Below are positions 22,101 to 36,900 of a stretch of 64,000 nucleotides of DNA, piece by piece. The notes under the pieces are model-generated. The model was not told where the DNA came from. It saw only the letters and a list, made by a program, of their open reading frames with translations, and did not search any database. A program made the translations under genes and the position numbers. How positions within the stretch are numbered: position 1 is the first letter of the stretch; each line of letters starts with the position of its first letter. Origin of the DNA: Bemisia tabaci (Eukaryota > Arthropoda > Insecta > Hemiptera > Aleyrodidae); assembly GCF_918797505.1 (NCBI RefSeq), contig NC_092798.1, forward strand, positions 4,725,501 through 4,789,500, given 5' to 3'.

Positions 22101-25100
22101 ATCAGGGACAAAATCAGTAGTGTACATAATGCTTGGCAACAGGTGGAAGACATTGTTGGTTCATTGGGCGAGGAGCAGAAGATAGCTTTCCTCAACTTTA
22201 AGCAAACCCTCGGGGAACTTCAGGTAAATCAACCTTGTATAAACTTGAAACGCATCACACATACAATACATACTTACTATTTCTAGCTAATGTTAAAAAC
22301 AGCGCTCTTGTCATTGGTTTTTCTATTTAAAAACGTGATTTAATGGTTGAGCCCATAATAGTAGCTCCTTAGTGTAAAATGAAGTCCACTTTAAGACTTT
22401 TCTAACCAGTCAGTAGAGGTCAAAGTGATATCAAAGTCGTTTATCTTGCGAAGCAGAGTTTTTGTCTGTTTAATTGTGAAACACTGAAGTAATGTACTAC
22501 AAAATTAAAAACCGCACTATATGTTTTTTGTTTCCTATCAACATTTTACAAAGAATACAATGATTGTGTTGTAACTTTCCAAACTCAACTCTTAAGTTAG
22601 GAAATAACAGGTTTCGTTCCTGCTAATTTACTTTTTCGTAGATAAAAACCAGAGTCTACTCTAGTCAAATTGAGCACTAAACTAATTTTGGTATATTTTA
22701 CAATGAACAAATTTTCCTGATAACCTTTTTTTTTTTAACAAAAATTGAAAATACTTACTTCTCAGAGAAGAAGGAGATGTGTTCTACCAAGCTCTAGTCA
22801 TTTGCCTAGCGTTAAATTTGTTTTCTTGCCTAATTTTCCCGAAGTTGATTATGGTTTTGTCGTGAGCGAGAAATTTAACTTTACTGTTCATGAAGCAACT
22901 TTCAGACGTTTTTTTAATAATTGGACCGAAAATAATTGAATCTCTAAGTTCGAAAACGACTCAACTTGGGTTTTTTACGATGCTAATTTTTTGCGCAGAA
23001 ACACTCCTTTTCTGGCTGGTACGTAGTTTTTATCGTCTCCCGAAAAATTTCATTTTTCCGAGATGGGTCGTTTTCGAACCGAGAAATTCAATTGAACAAT
23101 TCACAACATTGTTTGTTTATCACTCAGAAGTCATTTTTTGCATGACCCTTACGGAAAACAATTCAATTTTCAGGCCGAACAACAGAGGTCGGAAGAAGAG
23201 ATCGTGAAACACGAGATCTCAGGAGATAGCTCCAAGTACCAGTCTACTTTTGACCAAAATGACAGCCTATGTGGGCAAAATGTAGATGATGTTGATGATC
23301 GGGTTCATGAAGAGCTAATAATGAACCAAGCCCAACTAAATAAAGAGCTCAGGGATCTCAACAATCAGCTTGCCAAGAAGATGGAGTTGGCATCCACCTT
23401 AACAGCGTCATCCAAGCAGATCAACCACTTAGAAGAAGAAAATAATGTCAAGGAGCTTGAAGTACAGATCGCAAACCTGCAGCGAGAAAAAGACGAGCTG
23501 GCAAATCTGCTGAAATCTGCACAGGCCAATGTTCCGAGTAAACTTGCTGAGCAGGTGAGTAATATCTTTTCAAGTTGTTGTTTGTCGTGCTTATTTTTGT
23601 ACATTATTTGAACCTGAGATTACTTCTCGTCTCAAGACTATGAGTCTGGTTACAGTTAGAAATTTCTTCATTTTAAGGATATTCAATAAAGGATTACAAT
23701 TTTTCAAAATTATTTTTCAAGGAAGCATGCTTCAGCCTTGCTTTCTAAAATACCTCTTCCGAACACAGCTAGACCTTTAAAGCAGGGGTGCAGAAAGTGC
23801 TCGATCGGTCGATTGTGGAGCAAATGTGATAGAAAAATGTGATGGTGCGCCAAAAAAGAGGGAAAAGTGTGAAAGCAGGCAAGCGAGGCGCATAGTTCCT
23901 TGCACAAGAAACTGTGTAAGTGTGTGGAGAAAGAAAAGAATGAACAAATATCATATCTGAGAATGGCACCATTCAACATTAATTTATGTGTTAATGGATG
24001 GGTCAACTGGTGATTGATGCATTCAGGTTAATTTTATATTTATCCTTTAATGGAGATGTTGCATGTGTGAGGAGTTTGCAATTTGACTGTTGATTCTGAT
24101 GTAAAAGTTCGCGAGAAACATGATGGTGCCACTGGTTTTCTCTAAAATCAACTCCCAAGCTCAGAAAAAGCTCTCAAGTTGAGGCCAAAATGGAGGGGAT
24201 ATCCCAAGCTATCCTGAGAGTCCACGTCTACATCAAGACGAACTCTCCATGCAAAGATAGGGAGCAAATACATTAACAGGGTTGCCAGTGACGGGGAAAA
24301 CCGGGAAAAGTCAGGGGAAAAAAATCAACCGGGTAAAGTCAGGGAGTTTTGGTGTTAGTCAGGGATTTTTCTGATTTTTCGTGGAATTAGGCGCGGGTGA
24401 TCTCGGGCTCGCGTTGCGGGATCAACTGACTCATTTTCACTTTAACAGACTGCGTCAGATCCATACTTAAAAGTCAGGGATAAACATTGGAAAGTCAGGG
24501 AATGGAAAAAAATAATTTGGCTGGCAACCCTGCATTGACAGGGCTGCCACTTTATTTGGGGACTCCAAAACTGAAAATACGGCAACCCTGCTAATGTATT
24601 TGCTCCCTATCTTCGCATGGAGAGTTTGTCTTGATGTAGAGGTGGACTCTCAGGATAGTGTGGGATATCCCCTCCATTTTGGCCTCAACTTGAGAGCTCT
24701 TTTTGAGCTTGGGAGTTGATTTTAGAGAAAACCAGTGGCACCGTCATGTCTCTCGCCAACTTTTACTTAAGAATCAACAGTCAAATCGCAAATTCCCCAC
24801 ACATACAACATATCCATTTCTTTCCGCAATCTAGCAGACGCCAAGGAAGAAGGCTTTGATGTAGCCACAGATACAGGTTTAGATATGGCCGTAGACTTAT
24901 TTGTTACCATTGATGTAGCCATAAACATAAGGGTTATTATGGCAGTAGAGAAAAAATTGTGTTAGTTTCACTATCAAAATAATCAATACATCTACGTCAT
25001 TGAGAATGCTCATATTAACATGCATACAAAATTTCATCACCAAAGATCTAATCCTTGAAAACAAAATATTATGAATCGTTTATCCAATTCTGATGTATAG

Positions 25101-28100
25101 TTTTTAAAGTAGATTAAACTAATTTGTTTTATTACTTCAATCGACAGAGACGCAAAAGACTTCAAGAGCTGGAGCATCTTATCATATCCTTACGGCAAAA
25201 GATCAGTGAGCAAGCGCAAATAATCAAGATGAAAGAGAACTCAGACAAGAAGATTGTGAACCTGAACAGTGAGATCACAGCAATGAAGCAAACCAAGGTG
25301 CGGTTAATCCAGCAGATGAAGTTTGAAAGCGAGCGTTTCCGGCAGTGGAAAATCGAACGTGAGCGAGAGTTGTGTCGATTGCGCACGCAAGACCGCCGCC
25401 GCCAGAATGAACTAATCCGGCTGGAGAACAAGCACAACAAACAGCAGATCGTTCTTAAACGGAAGTGCGAACAAGCCACCGCAATGAACAAGAGGCTCAA
25501 GGTTTGTAGATTTCTATAATGTTCATGATATGGGAACGGTGTGGGATTAGAGACCTCAGTGCCGGAAGGCAAATTTTTGAAGAGACTGATTATCAAGTTG
25601 GACCTTATTTTGCAATTAGAGACCACCATTTCTGGATCATATTTGAAAGAATATATGCCATGTTGGATTTTCCCATGCATGTAGGTGCTTCTTGTGTTGA
25701 ACCAGAATTGAACGTATTTAAAGCAAAAGGCACTATATCCATTGTGATCTAAGCCCTGCCAAGCATCTATTTTTATGGATCTGAAGACTCATGTTCAATT
25801 CACAAAATGTGTACATATTTCCATTGCACAGTTAAAAAGTTTCCAATCCTGTTTTATTTTGCCTCCTTGCAATTCTGTTTGATTTTTTTAGAATAAATGA
25901 AGAAAATTTACAGTAAATTGGCGAACAAAGTGTTCTTTGCTTTTTAATTATGATTAATCATGATTGGACCTACAACATTGCAAATCTAAGATACGTATTT
26001 TCGACGTTTTCGCCATCGATATATGAATGGTCTCAGTTATGTTTTTTTTAATTCCAGGAAACATTAGCTCTGCAAAAATCAGTGCAAGAAAGGAGGAAGC
26101 AAACTTCTGCCTCTAATAAATTCGAAAAGTTACAAGCTTGGATCACGAACGAGCTAGATATCATCACTGGCACTTTACAGACGGAAAAAACCCTGGAGCA
26201 ATTAGTAGAAGATAAGGCGTCTATCGAAAAACACTTAGATATGCTTAAAGTAAGTTTTTCTATCTGAGAACTTTTAGAACTCTTTTTCCTTTTAGAACGG
26301 AATGAACCTGTCGCATGATCCTGGAATCGCTTAATAAAAAAGTGTCATCTGTGAAAATTTTAGCGAGGAATACATTTCCAAGCTTAAGAAAGCTCAAACG
26401 TAAAGGAGCTTACAGTTGTGGTAATGAGAAGAACGTTTCTCATTGGCTTTCTTCTCATGATTTCATAAAAGGTGTCCCATTGTCTTCTACCACCGTGAAT
26501 CTAATGTATCATGGCCACTGTGCGACTGAACGATTGCAGTTGAAAAAATCATGGCGGTCAATGATCCTTGTGATGTCACAAAATCTGTAGGAGGGATGTT
26601 CGAAATGGAGTTGAACTTTCGGCAACTTAGGAATTTGTTTCCCCACCTAAAATTTGGTTAAGTGTCCAAAAGGTAAAATACGGGTTCCTCATTTTTTATG
26701 TACTTTACAAAAATGAATTTTAAGAAAAATGTGCGACAATCCCATCCTCAAGAATATTTTATATTGGTTCTTGATGTATGTGCACAGTGCTCTCCCATAC
26801 TGCCATGCCAAGGATGAACGCCGTATAAACATTCGAGAGTTGCCAAATTTCCTTCAATAAAACTTTATTTTTAAGGGAAGTTAAGAATATTTTTCCTTGA
26901 AATTTTTTGGAACTTTAGGTGAAATTGTGTACAAAATTATCTGAAAAACCAAAAGGAAAATATTCATAAATGCACCAGGAAATTCATGTTTTATCAAAAG
27001 AAATTTGGCAAAGCTTGAAGGTTTATACGGCGTTTTTCCTTAGCACAGCAGCATACCTCTTTCATATTGAAAATAGAAATTTGATGTTTTGACGGACTGT
27101 ATCATTCTTCCCGGTTCTTGATCTTTCAATGGCCAAAGCAGACTCCGCGTCTAGTGCAACTGACCCGCTTGATTAAGTTTAGTAGCTTGGACTTGGGTAA
27201 AAAAAGCATCACATTTTGACTCTCGCATCCAACACAGGTACCTCGATTTTGACGAATCCTGTTTTCATCATTCAAATTTTTTTATGGTTGGTGCAAATAA
27301 CTCTATGGGCCTATATGAGAGGGCCATAGTCCTTCATTTCATTTAAAGTTTAAAGAAAATCATCTTTTCAAAGATACAAAACATCAACTGAACTTTCATA
27401 TCGAAGATGATGTTTCTGATAATCGGAGAGTAATGTGTTCTCTACCAAATTTAAGTGGTAGAACATGATTAAGAACCACTGAATCCTGTATTATTTGTAG
27501 AAAATTGGCTTGTTGAGATATTAGATGAAAAAACACTGATGTACGTGTTATCAATGATTTTCCAGGTCACGCTGAATGACTCCAACATGTCAAAAGAAGA
27601 TCGTCATAACATTTTGGTCGAAATCCAACGAAATGAAGAGGAATTTGAGCTCCGTACTGCTCAGATAACGGATCTGAAACAAAAAATTGCTGAATCCAAT
27701 CAGGGTAAAATTACAGGAAACTTTTCCCTCTCTCTGGATTTAATAGGCTTGTAATGTAACTTCCCTTGCCTTGAGGAGAGAGATATTCAAAGGCGGATTG
27801 ATACCATTTTTTCTAATTAACAGATTGCTTGCCACATTATTTTTGCTTACTTTGTCCCTTCGATGCCAAACAATCATTCTAAGAACAGCAAAATGTGACA
27901 GCCAGTAACAACTGCTACTGTAGATAAGAAGGAAAGTCGATTAGCCATATTCTGTTCATATTATGTATTTGATGAAACAATTTCATTCACCGAAGCTTTT
28001 CGACTTTACACTGTCATCTTCAGGGATAATGCGTACCATGACAAAGCAAAAAAAAACAGAACAGGATTAGGTGAACTAAAAAATAATATTCAAGCACTAG

Positions 28101-30900
28101 TACTAGAAATACTCAGCTACATTTTAAGAGAAGAGAAAAAAAAATTAGCTTTAGTACAAACAATGCAAAGCGAAATAGTGTTACAAAGGTGTGTGACAGT
28201 CAGATATAATCTAAAAAAATAAATTTTTCACCTCTGAGCCAATCTTAAAAGATTTTATAACAGAATTCTGTAGATACAAATACAATTGATGCACAATCAA
28301 GATCAGATTATTGTGTATTGTGTATCATGAAAGTCTTTCTCAGTGCGCTTACTGTCCTCCTTTTGGTTTTCAGATATCAAGGTCAAAGCCAAGTTTGACT
28401 CTGTATCATCCTTGTTCGATGCTAAAGCGTCTTTGAAGCATTTGTTTGATATTTGTGTAGAACTTAAAAAAGACATAATAAGCAAGGATTTCCAATTGCA
28501 AGAATTGCGAGTAAGTAAATTATCATTACCTTTCTCAACTTTCGAATAATCTATGTTTGTATTGCATTACATTACTTTACAGTACAATATGGTGTCCCAA
28601 CAGGCTTTTAATTTGAAACTATAAACAAGTAAACCTTTATAACGTAATGTACAGTCATCTTTTAACTCCGGCGTCAAAGAAACTGAAGCTCTGAGTAATA
28701 TTCTTTTAGGCTGAGATATGTTTCAAGTCTTATATCGATTGATATCAGTTTTTTTAATTTCATATTGTAAGACATTGTGGATCATTTGGGTCATTCTAAG
28801 CTCTTGATTCAAAGAGTTGCCTTTATTTGGACTGCAGTTTGCAATTTGGAACTATAGATTCTGGCTCATCTGAAAAAACACTTATGTGCATAGGGGAACC
28901 AATGGCACACACGTTGTTTTTAAACCGGGCCAGAATCTATAGTTCCAAATTGCAAAAGGCAGTCCATTTGGCCTGATTATTTTTTTATTCATCCTATTTC
29001 GTTATACTATTATGAATACAGGGCTCCTGGCGGTATGAAAAACAGAGAAAGTCAGAGGATTCAGGAGAAAAGTTAGGAAATCTCTGACACATCTACTTTT
29101 TTTTGTTCATTTCTCCCTGAAATTTACATCAGTTCAAGAGACCCTTCACCATGAAAAGAGAGGTGTAGAGGGATTACACTAAAAAGACAATATAGTCATG
29201 TAAGCAGGGAAAAAAAGGAGGTAATTTAAGCGAAAACAACGACCTAATAAAGATTAAACCAGGAAGGAATCTCAAGATACGTCGGTGACTCTGGAATTTG
29301 CCTGTTGGCATCCATCAGATTGATGCATCTACTAATGAACCACTAGACAGGGTACGAATTTTAGCATTCTAATACATGTTTCTGAACCAAAATTTCACGT
29401 AGAATACGATTCGCGCTACAAAAGTTATTGAAACCAACTCTTAGCGAAGATATTAACGTTTTTATTTCACATCAGTTACGAGGAATTTGATCTGGCCGCT
29501 CACAAGAAACTCAAAGCTCTACGTGAGTCAAATCGCACACTACAACGGTTTCAGCAAGCTTCTCAGTCGAGCAATGTTCATTTCCCACCATGTGTTGTTC
29601 AAACTATAAACAATTTGCTATAGCTGAGCCAAAGCTTGGACTGAGGTTGCCAGATTTATATATCGCTGAGACGTTGATGATAACGTTTAGTGCGCGATGT
29701 GAATCACGTAGAGCATTGAGTTTTCATGAGCGGGTGGCTTCAATTACGCATCAAGAATCATTTAATATCTTCGTAAGGAGTTAATTTCGGTAATTTTTGT
29801 TGTGCGTATCGTGTTCTACGTGAAATTTTCGTCAGGAAACATGTATCAGAATGCTGAAATTTGTACCTTGTCTAGTAGTCCATTACTCATAAAACATTCA
29901 GAAGACCCTCGGGAAAAGTCAGGAAATCTCTGACGCTTCTATAAATCACTTAAAAAACATATCATTGATCTTTCAACTGTTTACTCTCTCTGGTCACTTT
30001 TAAGGCTTGTCATCTTTTAAGCAGCTGCTGAATGCCTTTTTCCATAATTTGATCCCGAAACAAGGAAATTCCTAAGTTAAGCGAAAGTCAGCATTTTTGA
30101 AAAGGAGAAGGTGTAAATCTTGTTCGGAGGTCAAGGAAAGTCAGAGAATTGGACGATTATGGAGTCAAGGAAGAGCAAAAATAGAGAATTAGAAGGAGGA
30201 AAAATTAAAGCAGCCCTTCATAGCTACTAATCTACCCACAAAATTCTCTATCCTCTCTGATTACAACAAGCTGTACAAATAAAAATTGTTACTGTGTGGT
30301 TCAGTGGCGTGGCCTGTTTTGCAATGAATCAATTGATCTGCCATTTAAACCAATGGAAAAAGATATATAAACAGGGTGTTCGCAAGGAACACCTTGATAA
30401 TTGATTCTTTACTATAGCTTCAAAGGGGGAAATACTGATAATCGATCATTCATGCTTTGCCACCGGTAAGTTCACAACTCCTACAGAGAATGATTTTGTT
30501 GTTTTAGGACTCAATAGTGGAATACCAGAATAAAATCGAGACTTTGGAAAAGGAACTGGCGGAAGTAGACACCAATACGGAGGCTCAGAAAACTGCCTTA
30601 GAAAAAGAATACGCAGAAAAGGTATTTCCTATTTTAAATTAAGATAAATAAATAAAGCATCACTGTGGATGTGTCCTTTGAGTAAGGGACCCCGAAAGTT
30701 GGTTTGAAGGTTCATCTAAGCACTTGCTTTTCCTTGTTCATTCCCCCATACGATGAACATGAACATTAACATTTTTTGTCGAAATAAAAAAACTCCAAAT
30801 CAGAAGATTCTTTGCAAAGCCTTCCAATCCAACCTTTGAAAGTTTCTATCATAAATTAATTTTAAAAGTATCTCAAAAGGTAAAAGATTTTGAAGGAACC

Positions 30901-30948
<48 letters not shown>

Positions 30949-33900
30949 ATGAGCCTCGGTTGACTGGTGAATAAATTCAAGTATGAATCTCATTCTTTCT
31001 CTCAATGTTTAAACACATAATACCCTTAGTTATGTGCGGGGCGATTATTGAAACTGATGGACAAAGCGACAGACAAAGAAGATATAGGGAGTATGGAGTG
31101 ATCTCATTGGTTAACAGGATTGGTTCTTAAAGACTAAGGAAGAAAATGATGGAATAACTGTCTGGTCTTCAGTGGGTTGCCGTTAGTTAGTCCATTACCT
31201 ACCTCCTACGTCCATTGCCACCACCTACTTCCACCAATAGGATCCCTCCAAATTCCTTTTGTTGTCCTTGTCTGTAGCTTTGTCCATCAGTTTCAATAAT
31301 TGGCCCGCAGTAGGCTGATTATTCAAAGTTTAAAGCAATCCGATTGGACATAAAAATGCAGTACATCGCATTGCTTGGTTAAGACAGGGCTATGTCTAGC
31401 CTTGTTGTGGGGACGTGGTTACAATAATCAAGCTGTCCGGTTTGTTGTTTGGTTATAGAACTTGATACTAAGATCCAGAAAAATCACAGAGATGGAAAAT
31501 ATGCCCTTCTTTGGGAGAGTGTTCTATTTGCAGGTGTTCACTAATCCGGAATGTCTATATGCTGTTGGGGCTATAAACAGGAGTATTCTAATTTCTTCTT
31601 GGATCTTTGCAGATTTTGTTGCTCCTGTACCAACTGTCCGATAAGGACATAAGTATCAATACCGCGGCGGAAAACACCGGACTTGATGTGCAATTAACAC
31701 AACGCCTGCAGATTCAAAACGAACAGCTAAGCAAATTACGGCAGCTACGCCAAGATTTGGAGAAGCAAATAGACGAAAATGCCAAGTTACGCTTGAGACT
31801 CACCGAGCTGGAACAAGCCCAGACGTCCAAGAATAAAAGTGTAAGTTATTATTTGGACTACATTTTGCAATTAGAACTACAATTTTTAGTTCATTTTACA
31901 AACAACACATGTGCCAACAGGTTTCCCCACGCAGATGGGCGTTTTAATATATGAGCCAAAAACTGTAGTTCCTTATTGCTAATTGCAATCCATTTGTGAA
32001 ATGAAACAACAGTTCAAGTGGTATTTTTTTATTCTCAGTAATGACAAACAGTTTTGGGAATATTTTCTAAATTGAGCTGGTGATCTGCAGTCATCCCACG
32101 TATTTCCTAAATGAATGAAAAATTAGCCAGAACTTGTGTTACATAAGTTGACAGTTGTTTACCTTTAACCGTTACTACGCAACCAAATTGCCAATCTGCT
32201 CACGGCAGTGGTGTCACCCTTCAAAAACTAACAACTGCCATTTTATCTGACGCATATTCCTGCATCATTATTTGGAAATTTCTTCGAACTCTTTTGGAAC
32301 TTTTGCAAATTCATAGTGGTTATTTCTTTACCATGTGACGAAGGTCAAAGTTAATTAATGATTAGCCATCCTCCACCCTTGTTATGATGAAAATCATTTA
32401 CTGGCCCGCTAAAACCTAATTTATCAAATTTTGGCCTCCAGTTTACCGAATGTTAATTTATGAAGAAATATGATTAAGAAAGCAGCTTTTTGCCAACCTC
32501 TGTAAGTTCGAAAAATCATGCTCTCAAGGCATTCTTCCATGTCGAAGAATCCCAATTGACCAACCTTAAAATAATTGCCATCCTGGTGAATTTTATACGT
32601 GGAAATTGTGTTGTCACCTTTTTTGGAGGTAGATTTGTTTCAGTTTAAGTGTGGAGAAAATCAGAACTTGAATCAGAAATATGTTTTTTGCACTTATAAT
32701 GTGATCAAAAGGGTATGGCTTTCAATTTTTCTGTAAAAGAAGCATCTTGAAAACACTCGCTGAGGATAAAATTCCTCTGCTGAAATCACTTTTCTCGCTA
32801 ATTTTTTTTTTTTTTTTTACCACTTTAAGTAGCCCACAAGGGCTAATTCCGCGCTTTTTAGTCCTGGCCCCCCTCCGTCCCTACCGAAAAACCAGTCCCA
32901 GGCAACCATTGTTTGAGACCATCAAACTCGGGTCGCCTGGCCGGGAATCGAACCTGGGACCTCCCGATCAAAGAGCTAGCGCTACAACCACTACACCACA
33001 GGAGGCCGACCTAACCTATATTACTACACGATTTACTATTGAAAGACCTGCTTTCAAGGTAATTCGATCTTACAGCAGCGCCATAATCATAATATCATTT
33101 TAGTGTCAAATCATCCTCAAATAATTTATTTCTATTATCTTCACAGTTGAATAAAAGAAGATCAAGGTCAACATCAGCCCTGAATGAACCAACAGAGATT
33201 CACCCAACCCGATTTGTGGAATTGTCCTCATCAGAAGACGAAGACACGGACGATGCTAAAAATGATCCTGATTGGAGGAAAACACCCCTGTATAAGAGAC
33301 TGCAGCAGCTGAAGGTAAAATACCAGGTGTGTTCAAAAAGTATTCTTGCAATTTCTGCCGCTTTCATTTCCACTTCTAAGCACGCTTTACTTTTTGAACG
33401 CACCTTGGTATCTATCCTTTTTATTCGAATCTTCAAGTGACTGAATTTCGCTTCTCTCAATTTTTTTTCTTATCTCTTCCAGCGTCTATCTCAGGGTTTG
33501 TACTTTCTTGAAAACCCATTGAAAATTCTTGAGTTTATTGCTTTTTATTTTTAAGGTCTTCAAAGCACATGACCTATCATAAAAACCTTCGAAAGTCCAC
33601 AAACTTCATATTTTATATTCTGTTGAGTGAGGATTGCAATTTTATTGTCATGAATAAATTGTCTGTTCTCCTCTCATCATCAGCTGTACTGAAACATTTG
33701 ATCTTAAGTATGATAACACTTTTCTCTACTGTCTCAAACAATATTTTGGGCTTCAGTATTTATACTCTATGTGGAGTTTGCTGTGTGGACATTGATTTCT
33801 AGTCTTGAAAAGGCCTTCCAAGTCCTTACATTTTCACTTTGTTGAAGTGTTTACTCCAGACTAGCCTGGTGAAGGAACTAGGAAGGAACCAGACATTTTA

Positions 33901-36900
33901 AAAAAAAATAGAGGGGTGGGGGATGTAACACTAAACACAAGATTTTGCTTAACTGATCTCATGAAATCACCAAATACTATGACACAAATCAGACAGAGAA
34001 ATATAAAACACAAGCACTAATCCCTGAAAGTTTTAGCCAGAAAAGAGCTACTTGCATTCCGCTAAGATTTAAATCAGCTGGCTGCCGAACCTAAAACAGA
34101 AGACATCCACTTGGAGGGACTCGAACCAAAGAATGACTGTCTCTCCCCTAGTTTCAACCAATGAAATTATCAGCATAATCAATTAGAGAGTGGCAGATCT
34201 CTCTCTCTCTCTTTCTCTCTCCCTCTCTCATTGTCTCATTGGTTAAGACTAATCAGTTTTCAACTAAAGGATTAAAGACAAAATGGGTTAAAATAATAAT
34301 TCAAAAAACGACCTCTCTATCGCTTAAAAATAATTTCCAAGTCCCCAAATTTCGTTCGGTTTTGGTTTAATAAACCCTGTTTTATTGAGGGAAGTCATTC
34401 CTACTCAGACCTGATAATTTTTTACTTTTAAGTATGTTTGTATTCGTTTATCAATGTTGAAATGAGCCTTCTTTTATCATTGTCTTCTTCATTTCTTCAC
34501 CTTCCGGCCAAAGTATCATAACCGCCATTCGTGCTTTACCACAGTTGCCAAACTTCTCAAATTTATCTAATTTTTCACTAAAAAGAAATGAACAGAATCA
34601 ATCGAAAATTTTACCTAATATTTCTTTTGTCATTTAGACTCACCTCTGATATTCTCTTGAAAAGGTGTACAAAAGTTTTGAAAAAAAAATAAAAATAAAA
34701 GCAATATTAAGATGTCTAGTGAAATCAGGGATCCGGAGCGAGCCGGAGCCAAGGCGGCTCCTTCTCGTTTTTCAGGCTCCAGCTCCGAGCCTGGAGCTTC
34801 TTGGACCCAATATTGGGCTCCAGGCTCCGGAGCTGGAGCTTCGTGATAGGGATGGTTGGCTCCGAGCTCCAGGGCGGAGCCAGTCAATTTTATTTAGCAG
34901 CTCCAGGCTCCGGAGCCAGAGCCTCTTCAGAAAACTACAAGGCTCCGGGCTCCGGAGAGGAGCCAGTTGATTTGATTTTCCAGCTCCGGGCTCCGGAGCC
35001 GGAGCTTCATGAGAAAAATAGTTAGCTCCGGGCTCCGGAGCCGGAGCACCATGAGAAAAATAGTTGGCTCCGGGCTCCGCACCTGGAGCTTCTTGAAAAA
35101 ATAAGTCGGCTCCGGGCTCCGGAGCCAATCCAAGGATTTTATTTTCGTAGCTCCGGGCGTCGGAGCCGGAGCTTCTTGGAAAATAGTAGGCTCCGGCCCC
35201 CTGAGCGTAGCTTTTAAATTTTATTTGGCAGCTTCGAGCACGGAGTTGGAGTTTCGTGAAGAAAACATAGTTCAGTTTGTTCTGTGCTGATGCAAAGCCA
35301 TAGGCGGTTCTACGGGGGTGCCAGTGGGTGCCGTGCACCCCCAAGCAAAAATTAAGTACGGTTACCGGGACCGTGAAAGAGGCTTTTGGGCAAGTAAAAA
35401 CGTCAATAAAAATCGTATTATGAAGCGCAAAAAATTGGCAATATTTTTATTTCATGAATTTTTGAAATCTGCAGGTATTCAATGATTACGGGCAAGGGGT
35501 GATGGGAGGAGGGGGATCTCGTAAGATTGTAGTTTTGATGGAAAGTTTTGCTAACAATTTTCTACATTGAATTTATAGGCATTTAAGTAGAAAGGAAGGA
35601 GAAAAAAAGAGAAAGGAGGGTAGGAAAGGGATAAAACTTGAGGGCCGAAACTTAGGCCTCCCCTGAGCGATCGTCCCCTCCGGGATCGGTCTCCGACATT
35701 TTCCACCTCTGGGCACCTCCAAGCATGAAGGTCTAGAACCGCCTAAGTACAAAGTAATATTTCGAGAAATTGGTCGATTTTGCGTTTGTTCGTTTAGGCT
35801 GGTTTTGCAATGATAATGGAGAGAGGATATAATATCTATCTATATGTCGCAGGAAATTAGCAATCGCCGGCAATTTGCAAGCGGTTCACACGTTGTTTCA
35901 ATAAATCGCAATGATGCGCATCGGCGTAATGCAATTTTTGAGAGTTATGGTCTTCAAAAGTATGAGCTCAGCTTGAAGCGCCTTCATTTTTTGTGATACT
36001 CTACGTTTTGTCACGATGTTAGTTTAGTTGCCTGTCCGATCTCAATCCAACTAATGTCACAGAGTTCACTACACGCTCTTCTAAGTGTGCATATTCCTGC
36101 CACGTTTTTCAGGATGTAAAAGTGTCTATTCACATTACAGGCAACATAATCAGCACTCTAATCTCGTTCTTTTATTTCTGAATTTTATGATTTCCTATAT
36201 TTATCCACCACCAGCTTGTAAATTGCCGGCGATTGCGAATTGCCTGCGACATATATAAGCTCCGAGACCTCCTAAATTTGCATATCTGGTAACGCTTTTT
36301 GTTAGTTCCAGCGTTCTACCGGGCCGATTTTCATGATTTTTGCGGCTGTCGATGGGAAATTTTCTCTAAATGAGCCCGCGCGCTTTATTCAGATTTTGAA
36401 AATATGACCCAGGTTTTATTTTTATATTACGTGGTAAAGTTGCGAATTCTCCCATTTAAACAATTTAAATTTTCATGTTTTTTCACGGTTCATTTGAGCC
36501 TTCTACTAAGCCGATTTCCATGATTCTTGCGGCTATCGGCAGGAAATTGTTTCGAGATGAGCCCGCTCTAATCAGATTTTGGAAATAGGACTCAGATTTT
36601 TTACAATCACGTTATAAAAGTGAGCGAATACGTAGAATGCTTCCCAACTGCTGCTATGCACCGAAGGGTGCGCAGTGGCTGACAATGAGTAGCCTGCTCA
36701 TCAGCGCTACTGTTTGAACACAAGTTCGAATGATTTGGACATCAATGCCGTCATACAGCGTTCCGTACTTGCGTACCTGCCTCGCGCCGCGCCGCGCCGC
36801 CCGCCGGACTTGCCGCGTCTCTTATCTCCCTTCATAGCATCCTTTTCTGGAGTCTGTCTCACATTCTCTTTCAGTTATGCGTACATTTTACACATTTTTG

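Noticed and set aside
29476..29626. Possible kinesin exon ([19 protein letters not shown]...) after a cag acceptor
   Set aside because: The frame does not fit the phase-0 end of exon 10 (phase-0 reading gives a stop after four codons), exons 10 and 11 already join in frame, and the segment belongs to a repeat also found near 54000.
32747..33103. 118-codon frame on the + strand
   Set aside because: It is the antisense SINE read through.
34731..35344. Long Pro/Glu/Ser-rich open frames on both strands
   Set aside because: They arise from a GC minisatellite whose units lack stop codons in several frames; no start context, homology or splice structure.
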